A stretch of 64,000 nucleotides of DNA from the NCBI GenBank assembly GCA_006503475.1, contig RSEH01000010.1, positions 62,001 through 126,000 of the forward strand. Direction: 5' to 3'. A model generated the notes under the pieces. It was not told the DNA's origin, made no database searches, and was given only the letters and a program-made list of their open reading frames with translations. Position 1 is the first letter of the stretch. Every line of letters begins with the position of its first letter. The position numbers and the translations under genes are program-made. Below, piece after piece: positions 9,112 to 19,158 of the stretch. The DNA is from Stentor roeselii (Eukaryota > Ciliophora > Heterotrichea > Heterotrichida > Stentoridae).

Positions 9112-9912
9112 ATGGGGACTGCTGCAGGAAAGCTATGCAAAGATTGCAATGATTGTCTCCCTTTTATATTTTCAAGATCACGGCCAGAAAAATACATAGA
9201 ATTACCTGAGATATCTCCAGCAAAATCCAATACATTTCGAGAAATCACAGAAGAACAGCCAATGTCTCCAGAAAAGCCAGAAAACTCAGTAGATCCCTCA
9301 GAATTTTTAATCTACTACAGCGACCCCCTAGATGAAGGTTGCGAGAAACTTATAGACAGAGAAGGTTTTATCGTCTACGGCAATACTTTTCCTGATGGTT
9401 TCACTTTGAAGTCAATTTGGACAAGCAAGTTCAAACCAGAAGAATTTTTAAAATTCTTTCGAGATGTCGACCAGCGTAAAAATTGGGATAAAAACGTAGA
9501 AACAATAGAAAACCTCGAAGGTTCTTCTTCTCAAGAGTTCTTCACATATATGAAATTTAAAAAAGTTATCGCAATTTCACAAAGAGACTCGATAATAATC
9601 AGCAACATAATCCAAAGACCAGATGGCATCCTACTTATCAGCAAATCAGTGAAACACGACAAGTTTCCAATTAAAGAAGGAATAGAAAGAATGCATATTT
9701 ACATAGCAGGATATTATCTCCAAAGAACCAACTCTGAAGAATGTAAAACAAAAGTCTTTTCTCTTTTAAAAGCAAACTTCGGTGGATCGATTTCTCATAA
9801 ATTAGTTCAAAAGTCATCAGCAGTGGCTTTTCCGAAGCTTTACCAAGGAATGGAAAAATGCATGGGAGAATATTTTAACAGTCACACCCAGGCGATACCC
9901 GAAAGAGATTAA
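9112..9912 (+). CDS. START-domain lipid-binding protein
   Basis: 266 residues. Starts MGTAAGKLC, an N-myristoylation-type context with a following Cys, so it is probably membrane-tethered. Residues about 75-260 form a START domain: SIWTSKFKPEEFLKFFRDVDQRKNWD, then QEFFTYMKFKKVIAISQRDS, GYYLQRT and the helical C-terminus KLYQGMEKCM. The family binds sterols or phospholipids and moves them between membranes. The start directly follows TATAA. The stop lies 7 bp from that of the convergent gene at 9920. Confidence 0.88.
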   Translation: MGTAAGKLCKDCNDCLPFIFSRSRPEKYIELPEISPAKSNTFREITEEQPMSPEKPENSVDPSEFLIYYSDPLDEGCEKLIDREGFIVYGNTFPDGFTLKSIWTSKFKPEEFLKFFRDVDQRKNWDKNVETIENLEGSSSQEFFTYMKFKKVIAISQRDSIIISNIIQRPDGILLISKSVKHDKFPIKEGIERMHIYIAGYYLQRTNSEECKTKVFSLLKANFGGSISHKLVQKSSAVAFPKLYQGMEKCMGEYFNSHTQAIPERD

Positions 9913-9919
9913 TCTAAGA

Positions 9920-10615
9920 CTATCCAGTTAACTTTGTTACTTTCATATTTTTAAAGGGATTCGCGAATTTATTAGGAATGACCTGAGTGCGTTCAAGTTG
10001 GCCTCGAAGGTCCGCAGGACTCGTGATGAGACCTTCAGGTCGATCTTGCACCTTTAACAAAAACTCTTCTTTGCTAAGACTTTCCTTTCCTTGTGCAAAG
10101 TGCTTTAAAAGTTTTACTTCAAGACTTGAGACTCTTTCAATGAGTTCTTTTTGCCATTTTTCAAGTCTTTCACTGTCTTTTCCTGAGTCGTTCACTGAAA
10201 GAGGGATGAAAAGAACAGAAACTTTTAGAAGAATTGAAATCAGTTCTTTTAACTGGCTGATGAGGAGAGAGTCTTTGAGTCCTTCATCAAAGACGTACCA
10301 CAAACCTTCTGCTTTCTCAAGTTCTGGACTTCCACTTAGAAGGATGCAAAAGACTTTGAAGTCTCTTGAAAGCACCTGCCCGTTTATTGAAAATGATGAA
10401 AAAAACAGCGTTTTTAGATCTTCTGTGAAGGAAAGTTTCGTGAATTTCTGGAAATGGTCGAAATACTCTGAAACTGATGAAATGTTTGAGATGCGACGTA
10501 GGTAACCTTCTAGAGAAATGCAACTGAACTGTTTCAGACCGATTGAGTCTTCTTTTCTTTCGGTTTTTAGGTTTTCTGGAGACTTTCTTTCTTTTCCAGG
10601 TTGTGCACAGCCCAT
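9920..10615 (-). CDS. MGC-start protein with EF-hand-like helices, unknown
   Basis: 231 residues beginning MGCAQPGK, a myristoyl/palmitoyl start like that of the neighbouring START protein. The middle (about 45-160) is helical and vaguely like degenerate EF-hand pairs (FDEGLKDSLLISQLKELISILL; LSKEEFLL), but the loops lack the acidic Ca2+ ligands. No family recognised. The ATG follows TATAAAA. Membrane-associated, role unknown. Confidence 0.7.
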   Translation of the reverse strand: MGCAQPGKERKSPENLKTERKEDSIGLKQFSCISLEGYLRRISNISSVSEYFDHFQKFTKLSFTEDLKTLFFSSFSINGQVLSRDFKVFCILLSGSPELEKAEGLWYVFDEGLKDSLLISQLKELISILLKVSVLFIPLSVNDSGKDSERLEKWQKELIERVSSLEVKLLKHFAQGKESLSKEEFLLKVQDRPEGLITSPADLRGQLERTQVIPNKFANPFKNMKVTKLTG

Positions 10616-10714
10616 TTTTATAGTTCGAAATAAGAAAGTTCCCTGAAATGACCGAAAAGGTCAGTTTTTCGACTTTCATCGAAAAAATCATAAGTTATTC
10701 AAAAAGTTAAAATA

Positions 10715-12577
10715 ATGAAAATTTACTCTTTGCATTCAAAGAATAATTCTAGTAATATGAACAGGATCCTTTCCACCAAAGTCCAAAGCCGAAAAGAGCT
10801 GATAGAAGTAGTCAAAGAGTACAGATCCACAGTAGAACGAGCAAAATCTCAGCAAAGTTTAAAAAATTACCACAAACAATTCAGAGAACATCTTCGTTCA
10901 CAACTAAATAAAACCCACGAAAAACAATGTGAAAAAATAAGCAACTCTATAACTCAAAGTTTATACAGCCTTCATTCTTTCAACATCTGGCCACTGCTAT
11001 TCTCATTGAAGTCTCAAAACTTAGACCTTTGCATTCCAGCCACTTTATATCGTGATTCAAAACTTGAGTTTCTCGTCGTTTTCCGAGAAACTTTAGAGTT
11101 TTTCACAGGTCCTGACATTTATGAAAAATTTGTTGAAAGTCTTGAAATCCGAGCGAGTTTTCCAGCTTGTATCTACAAACCTCTTGATGGTAAAATTAAG
11201 CTAATCAGCACGATTTCTGCACTTAAAGGGTACTTTAGAGTGAAAGATTCAATTGAAGGGTACTTTCAGAGCTTTGTCTGCCCAGCTGGGCATTCTTCAA
11301 GTATTCTTCTGTCTTACTATCGAAAAGGGTCACAGGTCAAGTCTTATGTCATTCAAAACAACTCAGAAGTGCCTTATAAGGAAAAAACAGGCTTAGAAGA
11401 GCCGAAACTTCAAAATGAAAGCCTTATGAGCCAAAAGTTTCTAAAAACAATGCTTCGTGAGTTTTCCAATAAGAAAAAAGATGCGAAGTTAAAGCGAAAA
11501 ATGACTTTTGACTTCAACCACAGCGTGAATAACTCGGCGTTGGTATCAGAACAAGTCAGTATCCTCGAGACAAAAGCGAATCACTTCACAAACCTCGCCC
11601 AAAGGATCAGGTCGTTAGAAACTCGCGATGATTTCATCAATACTGAGTCTTTTCAGCTGTTTTTAGACAATAATATTAAAAAGTTCATTGTTGACTTGGC
11701 AAATACTCGATTTTTAACCACTTATCATTTGAAGGTCTTTGAACCTTGCATTGAAAAAATGGTGAAAAAAGTGTTTTTTGTCACTGCTGGGTTTATAAGA
11801 AAGACTATGCGAAAAGATCTCAGTGAAATCACTGTGAGTTTTGTAAGAAACCCGCAAAAAGAATGGAAATTTTTGAAGATCAATGCTTTGAAATACGCCC
11901 AGCCTTATAACTTCGAAGAGTCCAGCTTGTTAGGTGAAAGTTTAGATGATAACAGCTTTCATTTGTCGTTTTTAGACAACAGTCGAATACTCAACACAAC
12001 TTTCATCCCTGCCGTGATTGAAAATGCGAAAAGAAAAATAAGTATATTGAAACCTGCAATAAAAATAAGAAATTTGCAAGATATTAAAGTAAAATCTTCC
12101 ATAAAAGTTGTAAAAAAGCGAAAAAGCATTGGAATCAATGAAAAAGTGCAGAAATGTCTTGATGATGCCAGCAAAAATCTTGATTTAATGAGAAGAAATA
12201 TCTGGATGAGTAAAAAGAACTTTGTGAATCATGCTGAAAAATACTTGGCCAAAGGGTTTTGGAAAGAATTCACAGTAAAGCTCTATAAAACCGTACTTGC
12301 CACTCACCTTGCAAAGTACTACTCACAGACCACTGCTGAAAAATTTTACTCAATGTCAGATGCTTTGTTTAAGATTTTAACATCAGACATCGGTCCTAAT
12401 TTTTTAAAGCGAATTCGAGTTGCCCATGAAAACCTGAAAGTCTCAGGAGAAGACTTCGAAGAGTTCAAATACATTTTTCTCAATAACCTGAAATGTTATA
12501 TAAATGATAAAAGTGACTTGGAGATGATTGAAGTGAATGTCGACTCACTTAAAAACTATGTAACCGGCAAGCAGTAA
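10715..12577 (+). CDS. Unknown 620-residue protein
   Basis: A long ATG-started frame with normal codon use. Helical, K/S/N-rich, with no motif I recognise; no membrane segment or zinc site. A second in-frame ATG 14 codons later (MNRILSTK) is an equally good start. Followed on the same strand after 89 bp by a coiled-coil gene. Confidence 0.75.
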   Translation: MKIYSLHSKNNSSNMNRILSTKVQSRKELIEVVKEYRSTVERAKSQQSLKNYHKQFREHLRSQLNKTHEKQCEKISNSITQSLYSLHSFNIWPLLFSLKSQNLDLCIPATLYRDSKLEFLVVFRETLEFFTGPDIYEKFVESLEIRASFPACIYKPLDGKIKLISTISALKGYFRVKDSIEGYFQSFVCPAGHSSSILLSYYRKGSQVKSYVIQNNSEVPYKEKTGLEEPKLQNESLMSQKFLKTMLREFSNKKKDAKLKRKMTFDFNHSVNNSALVSEQVSILETKANHFTNLAQRIRSLETRDDFINTESFQLFLDNNIKKFIVDLANTRFLTTYHLKVFEPCIEKMVKKVFFVTAGFIRKTMRKDLSEITVSFVRNPQKEWKFLKINALKYAQPYNFEESSLLGESLDDNSFHLSFLDNSRILNTTFIPAVIENAKRKISILKPAIKIRNLQDIKVKSSIKVVKKRKSIGINEKVQKCLDDASKNLDLMRRNIWMSKKNFVNHAEKYLAKGFWKEFTVKLYKTVLATHLAKYYSQTTAEKFYSMSDALFKILTSDIGPNFLKRIRVAHENLKVSGEDFEEFKYIFLNNLKCYINDKSDLEMIEVNVDSLKNYVTGKQ

Positions 12578-12666
12578 ATATCTAAGTGCATTATTTAACT
12601 ATTCCCTATTCCTTCCAAAACCTAAATTCCAAAATCTTCAATCATTCAAACCACTTCCAATTAAAA

Positions 12667-13845
12667 ATGAAAAAGTATCACTCATCCACTTTTTCAAGCA
12701 AAGCAAAAATCCGTCCTCCAGTCCTTCTAGACGACCGTCTCGCTACAATGTGGAAGAACATCGAAGACCTACAAGAAACCCTCGCACAAGAAATCACTGT
12801 GACGGACTCAACAAGCCAATCACAGCAAAAAGTAATCATTAAGCAGACGCTAGAATGCCACACAGGCCAAATCTACGCCTTGAAGTCAGCAGTCGAAGGA
12901 CTAAGCCGAAGCATCCTCGGCTCAATGAATGAACTTTACAATGACGTCAAGGCCTTTGCAGGGCGGGAACTTTCTGTTCTTTTTCCGAGAATTGAAGGAC
13001 TTTCAGAGCAGTTCGTGAATGTTGAAAGCGCCACTTGCAAGAACTCAATCGAAATGAATTCTTTGAGAAGAGAAATAAATGACAGGTACGATTTTATCAT
13101 GGTTAAATTAGATTCTTTCGCTTGTGAAACTCGAGATTTAAAAGAAAAAAATTTCTCAGCTAGAGACGAAGCTGCTTTTTTTAGAGATGAACTGAAAAGA
13201 CAAGAAGAAAAATTTAAAGATTTTTATAACTCGACTAATGAAAAAATCAAGGGTTTGATTGAAAATACTCAGAAAAATCTTGAAAATTTCAGTGAACTTG
13301 AGAAAAAAGTAGAAAGGATTCAAATTGCATTGCAGGCTGATGATAAAAAAAATTATGATGGGCTTGTGAAAAGACTTAAAGAATATGATGAAACTTGTCA
13401 GATGCAGATGAATAATTTGAGACTTTCGGTAATGGAGAATTGTAAGGATGTCGCCAATTGTAATCAAGGACTGGCTGCTAATAAGGAAAAAGTTAATGAG
13501 GTTAGGGCTGAACTTTCTCATAGAATTGATGATTTCTGGGAAAATTATGAAATTCAAATTAAAAAGATTACCTCTACCACCTTGGCTTTGGAAAGTAAAG
13601 TTGATAATTATTGGGATCGCTTTCAGGAAGAATTGGATGATATGTCGAAAAGTATCAGTCAGAGATTTGATGCTTTTTCAAAGACTTTTATCTCTGAAAA
13701 TCGTGTTTTGAATGATAGGATTAATAAAGGGGAAAGAGACTTGGATCAGATTCAGAGAGATATTAAGAACTCGATGGCTTCTATTGAGAGAACTCTCCTG
13801 ATTCATGAAGAACGGATCGCTTTTATATCGAGTAATTATCGTTAA
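12667..13845 (+). CDS. Coiled-coil protein, unknown
   Basis: 392 residues from the first ATG (MKKYHSSTFSSKAK); the frame is open further upstream but has no ATG there. Apart from about 45 basic N-terminal residues it is almost entirely coiled coil (about 50-385) with regular heptads and few prolines. It resembles ciliate cytoskeletal or basal-body fibre proteins in composition only. Confidence 0.75.
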   Translation: MKKYHSSTFSSKAKIRPPVLLDDRLATMWKNIEDLQETLAQEITVTDSTSQSQQKVIIKQTLECHTGQIYALKSAVEGLSRSILGSMNELYNDVKAFAGRELSVLFPRIEGLSEQFVNVESATCKNSIEMNSLRREINDRYDFIMVKLDSFACETRDLKEKNFSARDEAAFFRDELKRQEEKFKDFYNSTNEKIKGLIENTQKNLENFSELEKKVERIQIALQADDKKNYDGLVKRLKEYDETCQMQMNNLRLSVMENCKDVANCNQGLAANKEKVNEVRAELSHRIDDFWENYEIQIKKITSTTLALESKVDNYWDRFQEELDDMSKSISQRFDAFSKTFISENRVLNDRINKGERDLDQIQRDIKNSMASIERTLLIHEERIAFISSNYR

Positions 13846-14080
13846 TATTAAGTTAAGATTGAATGTATTTTTCTTGAGTTTAAAATATGAGTGAAAAGTT
13901 CTCTTATTAATTTAGTTTGATGATTGAATAAGACTAGAGCTAGAAAAGTTGAATTTAGCTTTTTTTGGATTTGATAGATTTTTTTTAGTTAATTTATTGA
14001 AGGAAATATTTAGGGTGAAGTAGAGTAGGTAAAGATTAGGAATTGAATTTTTTATACATTATAAACATAATTCTTTCACA
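13846..14080. other. Gene-free 3' flank
   Basis: T- and G-rich on the top strand with frequent stops in all frames. I see no gene, RNA fold or clear repeat. Confidence 0.5.
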
Positions 14081-15080
14081 TTATCTTTTATAATAATATG
14101 GGATATTACTACTGTGTTCATAGCACCGAATATCAATTCTCTTACATCATTCATGATTCAAAATAACTCCAAGTTGTTTACTCTTAACAATCAGGCTTCT
14201 ATTTTTCTGAATTGAAGGATCAGCGGTGTGATTGTAGTTACAGCTGCCTAAAATATCAAGGTGAATTAGGATATTTGATATGTTATTGTCAAATAGTGGA
14301 TGGAATACCTCTAAATTGATTTGAAATTATATTAAGCTGAGAATGGAAACTGATGCTCTTTTTAATTTTAATTACTATTTCTTTGTAAATCAATCAAAGA
14401 TATAATTTTAATATTTTGATTTTGTCATGCTTTAGTGCAAAACTAGCAACAGCTTGTGTTTAGCCTTTAAAGTTATATCATAATCTATATCATGCGCACA
14501 TTGATCATTCAAAGAGGTGAAAAGGATTTATCTGAAATTCTAATCAATCCCAGATTCTACTTTAACTGACAATATATCTTTTACAATATCTTAAAAGTTA
14601 TTTAATAAAAATAAGATTATTTCAAGCTAGATTTGAAAATAAGACAACCAAATCTTATATACCTGAATAGAATTCAAATCACTTCAGAGCAGTTATTATG
14701 AGTATTTGTGCGTCTAAAACAATAAAACTAATTTTAAAGTTAAAGGATGTTTTTATGATATCGAAAGATGAAACTCACTACCAATAGTTAACTTGTATTA
14801 TAAATATATAAGTCAAAGAGGCCAAAATTCTGTGTAAAATCTTCAAAATTTTATTTAAAGTGTTTTTTATAGCTACAAAGACTACTGAGTGACTTAAAAT
14901 TTCATCACTTGCCCTATACCCAATACTTTAAATAATTTTTTATAACAGTATCCCATAATTAAAAGATTCCATCATAAAAGCAAATCATAATCAGATTGAA
15001 TCCAAAATACACCTAAAAAAAGTCTACTAACTGACTCTTGAACTTTGAAAATTGATTCTAGGTCAAGCTGTGGAATTTAA
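14081..15080. repeat. Diverged duplicated segment, copy A
   Basis: This ORF-less stretch is colinear with 52100-53120. Matching blocks: about 14101-14380 with 52120-52430 (including GAGAATGGAA-CTGATGCT against GAGAATGGAAGCTGATGCT), about 14485-14720 with 52545-52790, and about 14880-15075 with 52900-53115. The offset stays near 38,020-38,070 bp throughout. Similarity is moderate and length differences are not multiples of three, so it looks like an old duplicated gene or element no longer kept as coding. The family is unknown to me. Confidence 0.5.
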
Positions 15081-15127
15081 TTAATAACATAACATCTTAT
15101 CACGGTGCCCATGATTCCCAAGAAGTC

Positions 15128-15472
15128 CTAAAAGCTATCTAAAGAAGAACTTCTGTCAAGTAAGCTTTTGCTACACTTTAAACACTTTTCGTGTGCGAAG
15201 ATGTGTTTCAAGTTTGCTTGGCTTATCGGATATATTTGAAGCAGGGAGCACACGTAGCAGGACCGACTGAAAACATTGGGGATGGCAATATTGATTTTTT
15301 GAAGCTCTTGAAATGGATCTGCGTCTAGATTCGAATTTGAAAAACAACTTGAATACTTATCCAATTCATGTTTATGATATATGAAAAGTAGTTCGTTGAT
15401 TAAATACTTAGAATAATTAAGAGGAATAAAGGAAAAACAGTAAAGGATAATCCACTTCTGGTAGTGCTTCAA
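15128..15472 (-). pseudogene. ORF fragment with half a LIM-like zinc finger
   Basis: A 114-codon open frame without any ATG. Near its end it has C-x2-C-x18-H-x2-C-x2-C (CYVC...HEKCLKC), the spacing of the first zinc module of a LIM domain, followed by SKSLLDRSSS and a stop where the second module would be expected. I found no 15-nt intron that would supply a start or the missing half. Probably a gene remnant beside copy A; a short real gene is possible. Confidence 0.3.
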
Positions 15473-15980
15473 TGTGGTTCATTAAGTTGCATCATAAGAA
15501 AATATCTTGAAAAATCGACTTAAGCGAATCAAGGTTTAGAAAACTTAAATGTCTGAATTAGAAGCTAAGAAAAATATAGGATTAATTTATGATGCTGAAA
15601 ATTACAAATATTAATACCAAGTAATTCATAATTCTCACAAATCGACACAAAGATTTTTGTAGATTGACAAATATTAGAAATTTGAAATTCTTTTCATGAG
15701 TAAAGACAATTTTTTATCTCATATTTCTAAAAAACAAACAGAAAATACTTTCAAAAAATACAAGTTCAAGTGAAAATTATTAATATTCTATACAGGCGAA
15801 AATTCCTAATTACCCTTAAAATTTCACAAAGACATCCTTTCACAATAAAGTTTAATAAACATATTTCACCTTCCAAACAAGAAAACCACCAAAATTCCAT
15901 AAATTATTAAAAGCCCTTCACACATTCCGAAGCCCTTCTAATAATCATGTCCTAATAAAAGCTTCTGGTTATAATAAAGA
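15473..15980. other. Gene-free upstream region of the kinase-RBR gene
   Basis: About 500 bp, very AT-rich, becoming C/A-rich just before the ATG at 15981. No ORF, RNA gene or repeat that I can support. Confidence 0.4.
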
Positions 15981-17516
15981 ATGATGGAAAATCATTTCAA
16001 ATCTTTTGTGGAAATCAGGAACTTTGAGAACAGGTTTACCAAAAAAGTCTTCTTAGCCGAGTCGATATGTAAAGTTGAAGGATATCCGCCTCAGTTCATA
16101 GTAAAGCAATACACGACAAGCCTTCCTCCGGAGGAGTTCTTGATGCACAAGTTGATATCAGAATCTTGTGACTCAGTCGTTAAACTGTATTACTGGTTTC
16201 AGAACCAGAAAGAGTTTTACATGTGCATCGAATACTGCCCGAACGGCAGTCTTTACGAAGTCCTCAGAACTCAAACAAAATTTTGCTTTGATTACTGTTT
16301 GAGGTACTGTTATCAGCTGTCTCTCACCGTTTTAAACATGCATCAGCAAAAAAGATGCCATCAAGACATCAAGCCTGCCAACATCTTCATCACTGAGAAT
16401 TACTTTTATTTCAAATTAGGAGGTTTCAGTGAAAGTAAGGTCATCAATGAGAATGAAGAGTTTTATCTTGTTGTTGGAACTCCTGCTTATATGGCACCTG
16501 AACAGCGAGAAGCTTTAAAAATGAAGAGAAAAAGATTAAATAATCCTTTTCGAAATGATATCTGGGCTTTAGGACTCACGTTTTTAGAAATTTTCATGGG
16601 AAGGTTGTGTGAAGAGCTTTATGGAAAAGATTTAAGTGTGATTCATTCTTTTATTGATAATAATGTCACTGGAGGAGTTTTTCAGAATGAATTAGCGGCT
16701 TTGTTAAAAATGATGATTTGTGAAAAAAGGCTTTTTAATTTAGATTGTTTTGAAGTCGCTAACAAGATTTATAAAATTTATCTTGATAATCAAAAAAATG
16801 AAGAAAGTCTTCAAAGAGCTGAAGTAATTTGCAGGGAAAATGAAATTGATCAAAGTAGAAATTTAAGGAATATCTCGTCGTGCCCTGATATTACTATTCC
16901 GATTAATTACTCGGTTATTCCTGAAAATCATGAAAGTTCACCTAATGATTATATTGATGAGAGTTCACCGAATGATGGTATTTCTAATGAAAATAAAGAT
17001 TCAGACTTTTCTGAACGTTCCTTACAAAATAAAGAATTTATTTTTGAGACGATTTGTGCTCTTTGTGTTGAAATAGTTGAAGGAAATGGTGTGGTTTTAC
17101 CTTGCAAGCATTTATTACACCAGGGATGCTTTAAGGCAAAAATTCAAGATGTAATGATTCAATCCAAAATTAAACTAGAAAATTTTGTATGTGGAATTTG
17201 CAAACGAGTGATTCCATTCTCATTCCTTGAAAACCAAACATTCATGCCACCTAAAGCCAGACTAAAAGCAACACTTCAAGAGTTTAGCAGGACTCATGTT
17301 TACTGTTCCAACTGCCCAAACGGTGTAAAATATTACTTACTAAACCAAAGTTTAAGTCCAGGTATAGTGAAATGTACAAGTTGCCATTCAGCCTTCTGCA
17401 GCTTTTGTTCCGTTAAAGACGGTCACTATTTATCCTGCAGGCTCTTCAGCAAATTCAAATCAACAGAAGAGTCTAAAAAAACTTCATATATGAGTAGTTC
17501 AAGAGCATTTAAATAG
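15981..17516 (+). CDS. Protein kinase-like domain fused to RING and IBR zinc modules
   Basis: 511 residues. Residues about 10-265 are a kinase domain (NEK-like): FIVKQY lysine, the catalytic loop as HQDIKPAN (about 127-134), then KLGGFSES where DFG is expected, and GTPAYMAPEQ. The Mg-binding Asp is thus replaced by Gly, so activity is doubtful. Residues about 355-420 hold a RING (CALC..., PCKHLLHQGC, FVCGICK) and about 440-490 an IBR-like module (YCSNCPNG, KCTSCHSAFCSFC). The order suggests an RBR-type ubiquitin ligase steered by a pseudokinase. A third RBR module with its catalytic Cys is not evident; the protein ends soon after. Confidence 0.8.
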   Translation: MMENHFKSFVEIRNFENRFTKKVFLAESICKVEGYPPQFIVKQYTTSLPPEEFLMHKLISESCDSVVKLYYWFQNQKEFYMCIEYCPNGSLYEVLRTQTKFCFDYCLRYCYQLSLTVLNMHQQKRCHQDIKPANIFITENYFYFKLGGFSESKVINENEEFYLVVGTPAYMAPEQREALKMKRKRLNNPFRNDIWALGLTFLEIFMGRLCEELYGKDLSVIHSFIDNNVTGGVFQNELAALLKMMICEKRLFNLDCFEVANKIYKIYLDNQKNEESLQRAEVICRENEIDQSRNLRNISSCPDITIPINYSVIPENHESSPNDYIDESSPNDGISNENKDSDFSERSLQNKEFIFETICALCVEIVEGNGVVLPCKHLLHQGCFKAKIQDVMIQSKIKLENFVCGICKRVIPFSFLENQTFMPPKARLKATLQEFSRTHVYCSNCPNGVKYYLLNQSLSPGIVKCTSCHSAFCSFCSVKDGHYLSCRLFSKFKSTEESKKTSYMSSSRAFK

Positions 17517-17592
17517 ATAATAATGGTAAATAAGCTTTATATATACCCTTCTTAAAATTCTTAAAGTTAAAGATTAAAACTTAGAAAATTGA

Positions 17593-19158
17593 TTATTTCT
17601 TATTGACAGACTCCAACCGCAGCCAGTCTTCGTATTCAGGCAAAGCGTTAATCATTGTGAATCCATAAGGCGGGGGAGGAGGTCTGCTCTTCTTATGAAT
17701 TTTCTCAATATGCGGCCTGTCTCTGGGCTTTTTCAGTTTAACCGGATGTCCTTTCCAAAGCTCTTCAACTGTAATAAAAGGCTGGTCTTTTGGCTTCTTT
17801 AGAATGTCTCCGTAAATGTCTTTCAAGTCCTTGTCTGATGGTTTTTTTCCGATCTTTTCAATGATTAGAGGCTTTTTTAATGCAGGGTTTGCCCCCCATT
17901 GCTTATTTTTTACGATGTCTTTGTTGAACTTCTCGATCGGGTTTTCTTCGTCGAGTCGACTTGACTGCCCGAACTTTTGGATCTTTCCTCCCGCCCCTGG
18001 CTTTAAGGGGAGTTCGAAGTCTTCGCTTTCTTCGATGAAATCGACTCCTTCGTATTCTGGAATTTCTTCTAATGCATCTCTCTTGCTGCTGATCCTTGAG
18101 GAATTTTTTAATGAGTCATGGCTTTGGTTTGACTTTTTGTCAAGTGGGATGGGAATCTGCCCAATAGGTAATTTAAGATTCAAAGAGTATTGAGCATAAT
18201 CCTTTCTAGTAAAAGTACGTTGCGAGGCACTATGGGTGATTTGAGGGTACTTAGTGCGAGTTCCATCAGAAATAGTAACTCCATTATTAAGCTTGATAAC
18301 ATCAAACAAAGCCGGTCCAAGAGCAGTCATATTTTTCACCCAGTCCTGTTCCCTAACAGGTGCAGTTTTGACTCTAATATCCTCAAACTTCCTTTTACTT
18401 TTTTTCGAATGTCCAATAGGAGGAAGTTCAGATTTTCTCTCATTACACGTAAACTCAGCTTCAGTGAGCAGTTTAGGAATAGCATCATACCTCGGATGAT
18501 TAACAAACATGATCCCTCCATTACAATCATAAGTAATAGGTTTATTCTTCATTTCCGCCGCATCTTTTTTAAGTTTTTTATCAAGTTCATCCATTTCATC
18601 ATCCATTTTTTTCTTTCTTGCAGCCTCATCATTTTTCCTCTTAATTTCATTTTCCTTCTTCATCCTCAAGTTTTCCTCTTCTTCAGTGAGTACCACAGTA
18701 ACAAGATTCATAGGAAAAGGTTGAGGATCCTCATCAATAGCAAGTGAAGCCTTACCAGTATTAAGAGTAGTTCTCTTCAATGCGCGCTTTCCCATAGCAG
18801 ACCGTGTGGACCTTCCAGATTTAAAAGACTTCATAGACCGAGTATCCGAAGCCTGGACTAAAAGCGCTTCCGGGTTGGGAGCGATGATCTTTTGCCTGAC
18901 AGGAACAGCGTTTCGAGCCCAGGTGTCAATCGAACATGGAGAAGGCTCTAAAGCTTCTTTCCATTCATTTTCAGTGCAAACTTCTCTTCTGATGAACTCT
19001 TGTTCAAGTGTGCAAAGAAGAAGATCTGTCATGAACTTTGCACTGAAAGGTTTTGAAAGTTCACTGATATGCTCGTCGTAGAGCTTCTCAGCTCCTAGGT
19101 TTAAGATGTGGTCGATTATTGAATGAGCGACGATGATTGAATCGTGGAGTTGGTTCAT
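17593..19158 (-). CDS. Conserved-looking protein, possibly C2orf81-like
   Basis: 521 residues. The N-terminus (IVAHSIIDHILNL..., then IDTWARNAVPVRQ at about 75-87) recalls the C2orf81/DUF4639 family of uncharacterised ciliary-linked proteins; this is from memory and tentative. Residues about 150-200 are a charged coiled coil, and the C-terminus is proline-rich (SRPPPPPYGFTMINALPEYEDW). Its ATG overlaps the stop of the helicase gene upstream (ATGA). Confidence 0.7.
   Translation of the reverse strand: MNQLHDSIIVAHSIIDHILNLGAEKLYDEHISELSKPFSAKFMTDLLLCTLEQEFIRREVCTENEWKEALEPSPCSIDTWARNAVPVRQKIIAPNPEALLVQASDTRSMKSFKSGRSTRSAMGKRALKRTTLNTGKASLAIDEDPQPFPMNLVTVVLTEEEENLRMKKENEIKRKNDEAARKKKMDDEMDELDKKLKKDAAEMKNKPITYDCNGGIMFVNHPRYDAIPKLLTEAEFTCNERKSELPPIGHSKKSKRKFEDIRVKTAPVREQDWVKNMTALGPALFDVIKLNNGVTISDGTRTKYPQITHSASQRTFTRKDYAQYSLNLKLPIGQIPIPLDKKSNQSHDSLKNSSRISSKRDALEEIPEYEGVDFIEESEDFELPLKPGAGGKIQKFGQSSRLDEENPIEKFNKDIVKNKQWGANPALKKPLIIEKIGKKPSDKDLKDIYGDILKKPKDQPFITVEELWKGHPVKLKKPRDRPHIEKIHKKSRPPPPPYGFTMINALPEYEDWLRLESVNKK

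Noticed and set aside
13156-13557. 133-codon minus-strand ORF rich in Phe and Ile
   Set aside because: Antisense of a coiled-coil gene; Lys/Glu codons reversed give Phe/Leu/Ser-rich frames.
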